From: Rotaria sp. Silwood1
Taxonomy: Eukaryota > Rotifera > Eurotatoria > Philodinida > Philodinidae
Reading direction: 5' to 3'
NCBI GenBank assembly: GCA_905250075.1
Contig: CAJNOP010000059.1
Coordinates: 554,651-618,650 of the forward strand
Length of the DNA stretch: 64,000 nt
Made by a program: the position numbers and the translations under genes
In this document: positions 1 through 11,039 of the stretch, piece after piece
How the letters are laid out: each line of letters opens with the position of its first letter
Numbering within the stretch: the first letter of the stretch is position 1
The notes under the pieces: model-generated
The model's database searches: none
Told to the model about the DNA's origin: nothing
The model's input: only the letters and a program-made list of their open reading frames with translations

Positions 1-1002
1 CCAGGAAAGATAATTATTACTTGAAATATCATTATCATGATCCACAACAAACCAGAATAATGTAACTCTAAAGTGGATACACGACAGAGAGTATTGCTAG
101 TCACTCTTTTCATTATTCAATCCAACAGCAACCATTATTTTTTAACCTTATTTGAACAAAGAATAAACCCAATATAATGTGATATAGATGGAACAACATA
201 ATGATTAAATTATTTCGAAATAATCTTCTTGCACTCTAAGTCGATTGTTGACATTGATCATTGCTGTAAAAATTTCAAATAATGAAAGGATAAGTTTCTT
301 GTCATTCTGATTTGGCAAAGCTTATTTATAGGATGCTGAAAAAAAAATGTTTAACAACAACAGCATATTTTTGATTTCTTTTCTATTATGTCAAGCACCT
401 AATTCAAATCTCGATCGGAATTTTACTAGTCAATGAAATTTTCTATCTAATATATTCTATGTCAAGATTTTTAAAGAAAATTGAGCATAGTAAGTATCTA
501 GTTTCAGTTGACTTAATTGAAGTTATTTTTCACTTTTTAAGAGAAGGCCGTAGAAAATGCGATGACCCGACATTCTCTTCAGAACTTCGTACTCAAAAAG
601 AAAACAGCTTCGATAAAGTTTTCTGAAAATCAAAAGACTATCGTGACCACTTTTCTAGACAATCCTGTTATCATAATTCATCTATGAAATCTGGATATAA
701 AATACATTAGATAGAATATTCTATTGACTATTGAAATCACTATCTAGATTTTTGTTAATTACTTAGCATTATAGCAAAGAAAATCAAAAATATTTTGTTG
801 TTAAACTTTTCTCCATCAACTTTATCAATCATTTATATAATATTAATTTTTTACTTAAATCATACACTGAGAAATATTCAAAATGATAAAATTGAAGTTC
901 TTGTGACGTTCTATTTTATCGAAAGAAATTCTATTGTTTTCAGACTTGAACTGCTTTTTTTTTGCTGAGAAAAAAAAAACTCTTTAATTTTTAATCGCTT
1001 AC

Positions 1003-3453
1003 CACTAACTCCAATTTGATTAAGTGAAAGTAAATCAACTACTGTTTCAAGACATTTTTTCTCTTCATCATATACACGCTTTTGTGCTCGTATTGTATCA
1101 ATTAATTCCAAACCAGTTTTAGTTGGATATTCACACGCAGCGAGATGTGATGATAAAGTATGAAATGGTCCATTCCAATTACAGCCAAGTAATAAATAAT
1201 CACATACGGTAGGCCTATAAATTAAGAGAATGCTTTTTTTTTTGTACTTTATAATTATATAGAGCGGTCCATAAGTAGCTTTACGATATAAGCTTCAAAT
1301 ATCTGCGCCGTTTCATTCTATAAAGGCTAATCTTTTTTTTCCATGTTAGAGAAGGCTTTAGAGTTTTTTCTTCCATGAAAAACTTGATGACCTTACAATT
1401 TGTAATATGAATCGAGAATTTTGAAGTATATCTTTTCGAAACTTCTATATAAACGAGCATTTGCAATAAGCCACAGTGATTCTCGCTCTCGTTTCATGAT
1501 ATTTAACAAAAGATAGATATCTATATTGGAGACAAGAATAAAAAACCAGCCACATGTCACACACGATCGAATATACTCGTCGAAGATGAAAGCATAGGCA
1601 ATGAAACGTTTTGATTCTAAGATAGGCTCAACATTTTATTTTGTAGAATTCTCATTCGGAAGTTAAAAACGGTAGAAGATGAGTTTTCGCATCTTACTGA
1701 GGTTGAACTCACATTTTGTTACGTATAACAATGATGAAGATCAGATAAAAAATGGCCATCTGCATAAAGATGAGATTTTAATTTTCTCTCCTATGCAAAA
1801 AGTTATATGGTGAGGTAGAAATCTTTCACTGAGAAAAAAGAATGTTTCATTGTGAGTTTATTCACTATTGGAGATGTTTAATAGGCGTGTATCGTTAGTC
1901 AGTGAAGGCGAAAGGAAAATTTTCGCAAATTATTCTTGTTAAACTAACTCAAAATGATCATGCATTTCTTCTTCATGTTGTAATAAAGAATCCGTACTTC
2001 AATTCATTGACGATGTATGATCCAATATCTATTTGTACGAAATTCAATGTTTCTTCAAGAAGGTTTTCTCAGTCTTCTTAATAGATAATATGTTGATACG
2101 GCTATTAGAAGCAGAAGAAATATTGGCGTTAGCGTACAACAAAAAATATGATGCACTACTCGTCTTCTTAAGCATTATGGCTTCGCCGTTCATGCATGTT
2201 GAACATGAATCGGTAGCAGAAATGTCCATGACGGCGCTGTCGCTATCGTGGTGGCAGTAGCGGCAGCATTATTTTTGGAGGACATTTTAAAACTCTGTGA
2301 ATTTATAGAATTTCTGCTTTTCAAACGAAATGGCTTGCGACTGAATGAATCTAATGGACATGTACCAATATTTCTGATTAAATACAGTCACAGCAGTGAA
2401 ATTCAACAGTGTTTTGAAATACATCGCGGCAGCGGCAGCTTTTCAACCGCGATGGACATATCTGGTCGGTAGCCGATAATATATGAATTGACCTTGTAAC
2501 AAAGCGCTACAGTCAGACGGCAATGAAAATTTTGTACAATAATTTTTCGTCTATTTAGGCCTTTATCTGTACAATATAGGGTGGAATCGAGTCTACTCAA
2601 GTGTTTACTTGGGTGTGGGTGTTAGTCTATCCAGATTCATTGCTTCCCACCGCCTATAAATGAATGTATGCACACCCGAATCTGTTACGGTCATCTTCAA
2701 CACTGTAAAAAAATAGAAATTCAATATTTATAAAAAAAACTTAGTCGTATAGAATCGAAATATTAAATTTTTATCGTAAAGCTATTTATGAACTATTCTC
2801 AATATCAGATGAATTTTACAAACCGATCAGGACAATTTTGCCATTGATGCATTTTTATTTCTGAACGTAAAAATATTTGAAGGCAATAATCACATTGTAT
2901 TGGTAATTCTGATATGGTTTTTTCCACTGCTAAGTTTCTTGTACAATTCGATTTAGAAATTTCACAACGACAATTTGGACTAAAAGATTATTTTCATTTA
3001 TTAAGAACTGTTTTGTTTTTTTTCAATATGAACTTTTTCAAACATACCATGTTGTCTGTTCATCCTTTAATTTACAATCAGCTAATAAATGATTAAAACA
3101 TGAAGCACACATAAGATGTCCATTAACACACTAGAAAAAACAACAGACTTTTTGTTTATGAAATAAAATTTCTTCATTCTTACTTGAAATATCGGTAATG
3201 TTGAAAGATCCAAACAAATACAACATGATAAAATAGAACTAAGACGATCTTCGAGTAAACGAGGTTTATCATTTGTTGTTATTTTACATTTTTTTGTTGG
3301 TGGTTCATCAATAATAGTTGAATCCGACATTGGATTAGTTATTCCTATTGTTGATAACATTATTTCATTTGCATCAGAAGGTAGATTAACAATTTCTGAT
3401 GTTAAATTTTGTTGTAGATCATTAGATATTGTTGTTGTTGCTATTTCAGTCAT
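1003..3453 (-). CDS. CYHR1: CYHR1/ZTRAF1-like cysteine/histidine-rich zinc-finger protein, 3' end not in window
   Basis: Four exons fit in phase: 3184-3453, 3048-3130, 2824-2979 and 1003-1214, giving 240 residues from the Met at 3453. After a low-complexity N-terminus comes a RING-type finger (CCICLDLS, then [12 protein letters not shown], then [13 protein letters not shown]), followed by a conserved NLAVEK segment, a TRAF-like finger (CDYCLQIF...HQWQNC) and a Cys/His segment ([20 protein letters not shown]). This order is that of animal CYHR1 (ZTRAF1), a little-studied probable zinc-binding regulator; no reaction is assigned. The exon ending at 1003 has a GTAAGC donor, so more exons must follow. 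I could not find them in 1-1000, so they lie beyond the window or the gene is truncated. The intron 1215-2823 is unusually long (1.6 kb) and carries a telomere-like patch. The start is shared with a divergent promoter facing CHERP. Family assignment is firm; function is not. Confidence 0.85.
2610..2678. repeat. Telomere-like patch in CYHR1 intron
   Basis: GGGTGTGGGTGTTAG at about 2611-2625 is followed by CCCACCG near 2647 and CACACCC at about 2671. A weak member of the G-arm/C-arm series described in the findings, lying inside the 1.6-kb intron. Confidence 0.5.
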
Positions 3454-3859
3454 TGAACTAGATCGATTTAAAAGAGAAATAAAAGGAATGACTAAGTTTG
3501 ATCATATAAATTCTAAAAAAGACAAAAAAGGCCACGTGATAATGTTCAGTCAGCTGACGTCATATCTTTTTCTTTCATGTGAAAATTTCATTGGTTCATT
3601 CTAACCAGTTATTAAATATGATAAACCTCATTAAAAATTCATTTTATAAATAAATATAAATTAAATTTGAAATTTGTTGAATTATGAAAAAAGAATCTAT
3701 TTGATTTTCTTTTAAAGATACATACGTTTTAGAATAAAACCAGAGCGCTATTGGTTGAGTTCGCTCACCGATGAGAGAGGTGCAATTGCAAAAGAAACAA
3801 AGTGTAAAGCATCTTTTTCTTCGATCGACAACTTTAATATTAACAAATCTACAATAAAA
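3454..3859. promoter_or_regulatory. Divergent promoter between CYHR1 and CHERP
   Basis: A 406-nt gap separates the two divergent start codons. It contains a palindromic E-box CACGTG (3533-3538), a perfect CRE TGACGTCA (3555-3562) overlapping a CAGCTG E-box (3551-3556), and two inverted CCAAT boxes (ATTGG at 3590-3594 and 3750-3754). Seeing these bZIP, bHLH and NF-Y type sites together in one short gap supports a shared bidirectional promoter. No TATA box is evident. Binding is inferred from motif matches only. Confidence 0.6.
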
Positions 3860-6800
3860 ATGTCAATACCACAGCCTCCAGACGGTATTTATTCTCATCT
3901 TTTTAATCTACACATTTGATTTATATTATTCATTGTTTAGATCCTGAAATAAGAAATATTATTGAGAAACTTGCTAGTTTTGTTGCTCGTATGTTTTGTG
4001 AATTTTATTAATATTTTCAAAATTTTTTTGCTTTTTTCTTTCTCTTATAACAACAGGTAATGGTCCAGAATTTGAAGCAGCAGCAAGACAAAAACATGAA
4101 AATAATCCAAAATTTGCTTTTCTTCATGGTGGTGAATATCAACATTATTATGCATTTCGTGTTCAAGCCGAAAAAACTCGTAAATCTATTAAGAATGATT
4201 TGTTATTATTCGTCAGTTATTTTCGTTTTTTTTTTGTCTCAGTACTTCAACAACCACCAAATCCTTTTCATTTACCACCACCAAATATTCTTGCTCCACC
4301 AACATCAATGTCTCATCATTCTTCTCGACCAACATTACCACCATTTCCTGGTCCTCCTCCACCACCTGGAACAAGTGGTCCACCTCCACCTTGGACAGTA
4401 TGTTTATATTTAATTCATTGAAAAAGAAAAGTATTAATAATAACTTTTATTTTATATAGCAACCACCACCACCACATTTATTTCCATCGGGACCACCTCC
4501 ACCTCCTATGCCTATTCCACCCATTCCACCACCACCTGCAGTTGTTATTGAACAAGCATTTCAACAACAAATTCAAACATTACAAGAACGTTTAAGACAA
4601 AGTGAAATAAATCTTGCTGCACAACATGATTCAATGCAATTAAATAAAAAAGTATTTTATTTTTTGAAAATTTTCATAAATTTTTCTATGTTTTTTTGTT
4701 TGTTAGACAAAAGTTCAAGAAAATATTCGATCTGCTAGACAAGCACGTATAGCAGCACAAGCAGTTGAATCAAATATTAATATGAATGAACTTGATCAAA
4801 CAACATCAGCTATTATTGAAGCTTGTACAAAAGATAATATTACAGTATAGTTTTTTTTTTTTGTTTTTATTAATAATAAAATTAATCTTATTTAAAAATT
4901 TCCTTTTAGAATGGACGAAATTGTTTACTTAATTATAGTCAAACAGCAATACAAGCTGAAACAATTTGTTTATATTTAATTGATCGTATATTAGCACCTG
5001 AAGCAACATGTGATGCTCGTCTTCATTTAATTTATCTTATTAATGATATACTTCATAATTGGTTAGTAAATCATGTTTTATTTTTAATATTGTTTACTGT
5101 TTTATTCTAGTATTCGTAAAGGCAATGAAGAACTTCGTATACAATTGAGCAAAATTATTGTACCAATCTATTGTTTGACTGTTGATCAATCAAATGACGA
5201 ACGTAAACAAAAATTGGTCAAGGTAGAGATATTAAAAAAGAAAAAAATTGGATAAGAAATTTTATTATAAAATCTTTATCCACATCCTTTCTCATACAGT
5301 TACTTGATCTTTGGGAAAAAAACAATTATTTCAATAGTGAAATTATGGAGGTAAAAGAAAATTCTAAAAAAAAAAAAAAAAAAAACGAAGAAAATCATTT
5401 TATTAGAAACTTCGTGATATTCCACAAGCAAAAAAGTATTTTGAGGTAAAAAAAAAAACAATTTATATAATCAATATTTTCATTTAAAAAAACAAAATTT
5501 TTTTATATCTAAATATCAAAAGGATGCTATTCGTACTGAATATGCTCCAATAATTGAACCAATTGAAATTGGTCTTGATGAAAAATATAGTCAACTTGAA
5601 CGACAACATGCAGAATTTGCTGTTCATATTCAAACACAAATTAATCAAATTCAACAACAAATTGTTCAATTACATCAAGTTCAACAACAAACACCACCAC
5701 CACTACCACCGCCACCTCCACCTCATCTATTAAATAATACTTTTGGTATTTTAATTTTTCAAATTTTAAATACATAATAAAAACAATTTTATTTTAGGTC
5801 CACCACTTCCACCTAATATGTTAACTCGAATGCCACCTCCATCACAAACAAATAATTCTAATCCACAACAACCACCTCCTTTAATGTCACTTAATCCATT
5901 TAATGAAAATAATCGAGATACTTCTAGTAAGAAAATTTTTATTTATCAAAATAATGAATTATTATTTTGATTTTAAAGATCTTCGTCCATCATCAAATAT
6001 CTATGAAAATACTCCTCCAGCATTAATGTCAATGCCTATTTCTCATTATGATAATAATAATAATAATAATAATCAACATGATGATTATGGAAATAGTATT
6101 AATACACAAATCGAACAACCATTTGACTTAAGTATGGTTACGAATGATATACCTTATTATGATCTTCCAGCTGGTCTTATGTGTTTAGTAGTTAAAGTAA
6201 TATTTAATCTCGAATATTCTTTTTTTTTCCTATTAATTGTTTTTTTTTTTGTCTTTCTAGAGTGAAGATTGTGATTATAATCCAATGGATCCATCTGATA
6301 TATATTTGCCACCATCGGAACCAATAACTGAACGATTATTAGCTGCTGTTGAAAATTTTTATATGCCACCAACACATGAAACTCCCAGAAATGCGTATGT
6401 CTTTTGTTTTTTGTTTTTGAATAATTATTGTTATAGAATATTAGTTTTTATGAAATTCTAGTGATGGTTGGGAACGATTAGGTTTATTTGAATATTACAA
6501 AACTAAAAATATATATAAATTTTCTAAAGAACGTCTTCAACGTCTTGAAACAGATATAAATAATCAAGATGATAAAGAATCTGTGAATAAAGATAAACGA
6601 CAACATTTTGATAGAAGTCATTCAAGAAGTTCATCAAGATCATCATCAAGATCATCATCATCATCATCATTGTCTTCGTCTTCATCATCTTCATCATCAT
6701 CGTCATCATCATCTTCATCTTCATCAAAGAATAAATCAAATACAAATCAACAAAAAAAACGATCTAGGTTAATCAGACATTTTCTTTGTTGAATTTTTTT

Positions 6801-8066
6801 TTTTTTTCATTAGAAAAATTCTTCTATTTTTCATTAGATCTCGATCAGAATCACCTTCATATAATAGACAACATTCATCGAAAATTAATCCATCAACAAG
6901 ATCTCGATCTCGTAGTACAACTCCACCATCATTTACTTCAGCATATGCATCTCAAAGGTAGATTATTAATATAATCTTAATCAAATATATACTTTAATAC
7001 AAGTTTTCTATCGAATTTTTTGAAAAAAAAAATTCTTAAATTTAATTGTGGATAGAAAAAAGCGAAAGATAATTACGATCAAGAGTTATGACGTTTTGAA
7101 TTTTTGCTACATGTGAAAACAATTTTTGTATAATTTCAAAATGTCATAACACTGGAACGATTGCATATTTTTAGACGAGATTTGAAATCTATCGATGAAA
7201 TTCGGTGTAGCTTCCTATGAAATTCTAAAAACCATGATACTACTAAGAGCAAAAAATTTTAGAGGGGGGCAATCAGGAAAATGCTAATTTTTTTCGCAAA
7301 CTTCGAGTGCAAATTATTTTTGATAAAATTCCATCATTTAGATCCAACATCACCCTCCATGAGTTTTATCTGGATCCCATGCTCAGAAATCGAGATTCAA
7401 CATACTGAAAAATCCTGGATTTGTAACACAAAGTTTGTGTTACAAATTTCGATTTTTATCAGATATAATTACGAAATATTGATTGATCAATTCGATAGAA
7501 CTCTCTACACACATACTCGTCGGCTATGAAGAAAAATTTTATGTAGAAGTACTACCTAAATGAAAATGGCTAATATCTCTCATTTTATCTGAAATAATAG
7601 AGATCTACTATATAAAGAAACTAAAAAAATATTTATTATCATATTGTTTTAGTTCAACAAGTGGAACACATCATCGTTCACATCATCAACATAAATTAGG
7701 TGATTCAAATGTTGGTCATAAACTTTTACAAAAAATGGGTATGATAATAGAATTTTGTTAATAATTCTTCTAAAATATAAACAAATCTATATAGGTTGGC
7801 AAGAAGGTGCTGGTCTTGGTCGACGTGAACAAGGTATTATTGAACCTATAATGGCAAGTTCAAGTGTAAATAATGAAGGAAAAAATGATCAATATAAAGG
7901 TGTTGGTCATGAAGATGATCCATTTGAACAATTTCGTAAACAAAAAGCCAAAGGTTATGTATCTCGTTTAATGGCTGCACAAGCTGAAACAACAGCAAGA
8001 CGTCATGAAAAAACCGAAGAAGATGTATCATTATCAGATCGTCAAGATGAAAAAAAAATAAAATAA
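3860..8066 (+). CDS. CHERP: CHERP-like SURP / CID / G-patch splicing-associated protein
   Basis: Eighteen exons splice in phase to 840 residues: 3860-3884, 3941-3988, 4057-4179, 4243-4397, 4460-4651, 4707-4844, 4910-5061, 5111-5222, 5300-5350, 5407-5445, 5523-5745, 5798-5926, 5979-6196, 6261-6394, 6462-6767, 6838-6957, 7653-7738, 7795-8066. The N-terminus is a SURP module (DDPEIRNIIEKLASFVARNG, then FAFLHGGEYQHYYAF). A proline-rich stretch (about 66-180) follows, then a CID-like helical domain (about 200-345, with LHLIYLINDILH), a long Pro/Gln region, a serine run coded by TCA/TCT/TCG repeats near residue 640, RS-like residues, and a C-terminal G-patch (GHKLLQKMGWQEGAGLG). This is the domain order of animal CHERP, a nuclear U2 snRNP-associated splicing factor also named for ER calcium effects. 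All introns are about 40-80 nt except 6958-7652. AATAAA overlaps the stop (8062-8067). It leads a tightly spaced gene series. Confidence 0.92.
6958..7652 (+). other. Unusually long CHERP intron (695 nt) with a palindrome
   Basis: Other CHERP introns are about 40-80 nt, so this one probably gained an insertion. It includes a 29-nt near-perfect palindrome at 7419-7447: 14-nt arms around a single central base, with core TTTGTAACACAAA and its reverse complement. No open reading frame of note and no terminal inverted repeats were found at the intron ends. Confidence 0.5.
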
Positions 8067-8189
8067 AGAATTTAAAAAAAACCACACACACACACTTTAT
8101 TGTTTTGTCTTGTATATTATTAAACTATGAATCTCTCATCTTGTTTCGTAAATTAAATGATTCAAAAAATTGTTTTTTTTTTTTTTTTT

Positions 8190-8214
8190 GTTTTTTAAGA
8201 TTAAAAAAAACATC
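8190..8214 (+). promoter_or_regulatory. Acceptor-like site before RPF2 start
   Basis: A long T tract ends in TTTTTTAAG about 15 nt before the RPF2 ATG and 148 nt after the CHERP stop. Polypyrimidine plus AG with no upstream coding exon is what a trans-splice (spliced-leader) acceptor would look like. Inference only. Confidence 0.35.
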
Positions 8215-9153
8215 ATGGTTAAATTACAACGAGTTCAACGTCCAAAAACTCATCGTGGTAAACGTGCATTAAAAGAACGTGAACCAAAATTAATTGAAAA
8301 TGTTCGTTCATTATTATGTATACGTGGAAATAAAACAAATAATATGATGAAAATTTTATTAAAAAATTTTCATCTACTTAAATCACCTTATTCAAAAATG
8401 TATCAAAAAAAAAATCTTGATATTTATCCATTTGATAATACAAGTAAATTAGAATGGTATTGTCAAAAATCTGATTGTTCATTATTTGCATATGTAACAA
8501 ATAGTAAAAAACGACCAAATAATCTTATTTTAGCACGTTTACATAATTATATTGTTATGGATATGTTTGAATTTGAATTAAATAATCAAACATTTCGTTC
8601 ATTAGATGATTTTAAATGTATTAAATTTGCTCCTGGTAATAAACCATGTTTAATATTTCATGGTGAATTATTTGATAATGAATTAGAATATAAACGTTTA
8701 AAATGTTTTTTTATTGATTTTTTTCGTGGTGAAACAAATATGAAAGAAATTGATCTTAATGGTCTTGAACATGTTATTACATTTACACTTGATATACAAA
8801 CAAAATTATTATCAATACGTGTTTTTCATATTGAATTAAAAAAATCTGGCCATCGTATACCAAGAATTGAATTAAATGAAATAGGACCATGTTTAGATTT
8901 AATTATACGTCGAACAAAATTAGCATCCGATGATTTTTATAAGAAAACACTTAAACAACCAGTTGCAATTAAAGAGAAAAAAGTTAAAAATGTAATAACA
9001 AATGAATTAGGTACAAAAATGGGTCGAATACATATGGAAAAACAAGATTTTAATCAATTACAAACAAGAAAAATGAAAGGTTTAAAACGTAATTTAATAA
9101 TTGATAATGAACAAACATTAGGAAAAAGAAAAAAAATTGATTCAATTAATTAA
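8215..9153 (+). CDS. RPF2: Ribosome production factor 2 homolog (Brix domain)
   Basis: Single-exon ORF of 312 residues. I start it at 8215, where the protein reads MVKLQRVQRPKTHRGKRALK as in RPF2 orthologs, rather than at the in-frame ATG at 8170, which lies in poly-T sequence. The Brix domain covers about residues 30-235; recognisable parts are LLCIRGNKTNNMM near the start and CLIFHGELF further on. The C-terminus is lysine-rich, as expected for a nucleolar protein. RPF2 works with RRS1 to bring 5S rRNP into the pre-60S ribosome in the nucleolus. Length is close to the usual 300-310 residues. It lies 148 nt downstream of CHERP and 93 nt upstream of UFM1, with AATAAA at 9156-9161 immediately after the stop. 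Confidence 0.95.
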   Translation: MVKLQRVQRPKTHRGKRALKEREPKLIENVRSLLCIRGNKTNNMMKILLKNFHLLKSPYSKMYQKKNLDIYPFDNTSKLEWYCQKSDCSLFAYVTNSKKRPNNLILARLHNYIVMDMFEFELNNQTFRSLDDFKCIKFAPGNKPCLIFHGELFDNELEYKRLKCFFIDFFRGETNMKEIDLNGLEHVITFTLDIQTKLLSIRVFHIELKKSGHRIPRIELNEIGPCLDLIIRRTKLASDDFYKKTLKQPVAIKEKKVKNVITNELGTKMGRIHMEKQDFNQLQTRKMKGLKRNLIIDNEQTLGKRKKIDSIN

Positions 9154-9219
9154 AAAATAAATATCGTTGTTTTTGTTTTGTTATTCTCTTTTTTGTTTTT
9201 TGATTCGAGAATAAATAAT

Positions 9220-9246
9220 AACTTTCAGCTATGTTCTCGATTTCAG
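9220..9246 (+). promoter_or_regulatory. Acceptor-like TTTCAG directly abutting the UFM1 ATG
   Basis: The sequence CTCGATTTCAG ends exactly at the base before the UFM1 ATG, leaving no native 5' UTR if used. With only 93 nt back to the RPF2 stop, an upstream cis exon is unlikely, so this fits a spliced-leader acceptor. Inference. Confidence 0.4.
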
Positions 9247-9738
9247 ATGGCATCAAATGAACAGACAACATCAACAGTTAGTAATGCTAAAGTAACTTTT
9301 AAAATAACATTAACATCTGATCCAAAATTACCATTCAAAGTGTAAATAATAGTTTTATTTTCTCTTGATTAATTTAACTATTGTTTTTTTTAGTTTAAGT
9401 GTCCCAGAAAATACACCATTCACTGCTGTTCTGAAATTTGCTGCTGAAGAAGTAATTTTAAAAAATCATTTTTTTTGTTATATATGAAAGTTTTTTTTTA
9501 TGAAATTGATATTCTTTAGTTTAAAGTTCAAGCAGCTACAAGTGCAATTATTACAAATGATGGCATTGGAATCAATCCATCTCAAACAGCTGGTAGAATA
9601 AAAAAAGACAAAATTTTATTTTTGAAAATTGATAATTGTTTTTTTGTTTTTAATGTTTATTTCTTTTTCTTAGGAAATGTTTTTCTCAAACATGGCGCCG
9701 AACTTCGAATCATCCCACGTGATCGTGTCGGTTATTAA
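9247..9738 (+). CDS. UFM1: Ubiquitin-fold modifier 1
   Basis: Four exons (9247-9341, 9394-9451, 9520-9592, 9674-9738) splice in phase to 96 residues. The body is near-identical to animal UFM1: [20 protein letters not shown], then [34 protein letters not shown] and [17 protein letters not shown]1 is conjugated through its C-terminal glycine by UBA5, UFC1 and UFL1, mainly to the ribosomal protein RPL26 at the ER. The precursor ends Val-Gly-Tyr, so only one residue must be removed to expose the glycine, whereas the human precursor carries two (Ser-Cys). The N-terminus has about 12 extra residues before the ubiquitin fold. Candidate poly(A) signal AATAAA lies at 9801-9806. It sits between RPF2 and a tRNA methyltransferase gene, so this cluster concerns RNA and translation. 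Confidence 0.96.
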
Positions 9739-9850
9739 AGTCGAAATTTAATTTTTTTTTTTCTTTCTTTCTGGGATTTACTTATTTATCTTAAAAACTA
9801 AATAAATCACTATCGAAGAATCATATGAATTTCTTTTTTTAACTAATTTC

Positions 9851-9879
<29 letters not shown>

Positions 9880-9882
<3 letters not shown>

Positions 9883-9912
9883 AAAAAAATTTCTTTTTTT
9901 CTCGTCAAATAG
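9880..9912 (+). promoter_or_regulatory. Acceptor-like site abutting the methyltransferase ATG
   Basis: Extended T tracts are followed by CTCGTCAAATAG ending at the base before the ATG at 9913. This is the same AG-ATG arrangement as UFM1, 174 nt after the previous stop. Fits a trans-splice acceptor; inference. Confidence 0.35.
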
Positions 9913-10853
9913 ATGAGTGCATCATCTTCATCTGAATCCATATTACCAAAATTACCAGAATCTGAATTAGATGCATATGAACTTGAACAAGAACATGTTC
10001 ATAAAGTTTATAATAAAATTGCTCATACATTCAGTGATTCTCGCTATAGACCATGGCCTCATGTTGCTAAATTTTTACATACTTTTTCCAGTGGTTCATT
10101 TGTACTTGATATTGGTTGTGGAAATGGAAAATATATGAATGTTAGAAATGATTTGATGATGGTAGAAAAAACGAATTGTTTTTCTTTTTTTTTTTTTTTT
10201 GAAATTTATTTCTATGTATCATATTATTTGTAAAAATAGTAGATTGGTTGTGATCGATGTGAAGGTCTTTTAAAAATATGTCGAAATCGTTATTATCAAG
10301 TATTTCTTTCTGATTGTATGAATATACCTGTATCAACAAATACATTTGATGGTGCTATATCTATTGCTGTTATTCATCATATGAGTACTGAAGTAAGAAA
10401 AACATTACAAAAAAAAAAAAAAATTAAATTATAAAAATAGATTTTTTTATAACAATATAGAATCGACGATTAATAGCTTTACAAGAAATTGTTCGAATAT
10501 TAAAACCAAATGGTCAAGCATTGGTAACTGTATGGGCAAAAGAACAAGAAATTGAAAATAAAAAAAGTACATATATTAGTAAACATGTAAAATTATCTCC
10601 ATTGAATGTGTCTCCGCTTGATATGAATGATGAAACAAAAAATGAATTAATTATTCATACACCACGTACAGAATTTCAACGATCTGATTGTCTTGTACCA
10701 TGGGTAAAACCAACAGAACAACATTTAAGATATTATCATGTTTTTGTTAAAAATGAACTCGAAAACTTATTGAATCATATATCAAATATTGAAATTATTG
10801 ATTCCTACAATGATGATGGAAATTGGTGTGTAATTTTTCGAAAAATATCGTAG
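9913..10853 (+). CDS. TRM9/ALKBH8-type tRNA wobble-uridine methyltransferase
   Basis: Three exons (9913-10161, 10243-10392, 10461-10853) splice in phase to 263 residues. It has the Trm9 signature EHVHKVYNKIAHTFSDSRY, then SAM-binding motif I VLDIGCGNGKY (about residues 64-74), the IGCDRCEGLLKICR motif, AISIAVIHHMST, and RRLIALQEIVRILKPNGQAL. The C-terminal CLVPW and RYYHVF segments are also typical of the family. No AlkB dioxygenase or RRM domain is attached, so it is a stand-alone enzyme like yeast Trm9 or vertebrate TRMT9B rather than full ALKBH8. The known family role is methylation of carboxymethyl-uridine at tRNA position 34, with TRM112 as partner. A candidate AATAAA lies at 10866-10871. 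It is the last gene of the close series. Which animal paralog it represents cannot be decided here. Confidence 0.88.
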
Positions 10854-11039
10854 AGATTCGAACAAAATAAAAATGTTTTCATTATGGATATAAACAAGTG
10901 ATAAACTTTTTTCATGTTTTTATTTTGTTTTTATTGATTAATTAGAAACAAAAATGAATATATCAATTTTGTTTTTCTATGTCAAACAAATTTCTTATAC
11001 TTAATTCATATCGTGGTCGATAATTTTAAGTAATAATAA

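Noticed and set aside
6583-6792. Serine-run ORF treated as its own gene
   Set aside because: It is part of CHERP exon 15 in the correct frame.
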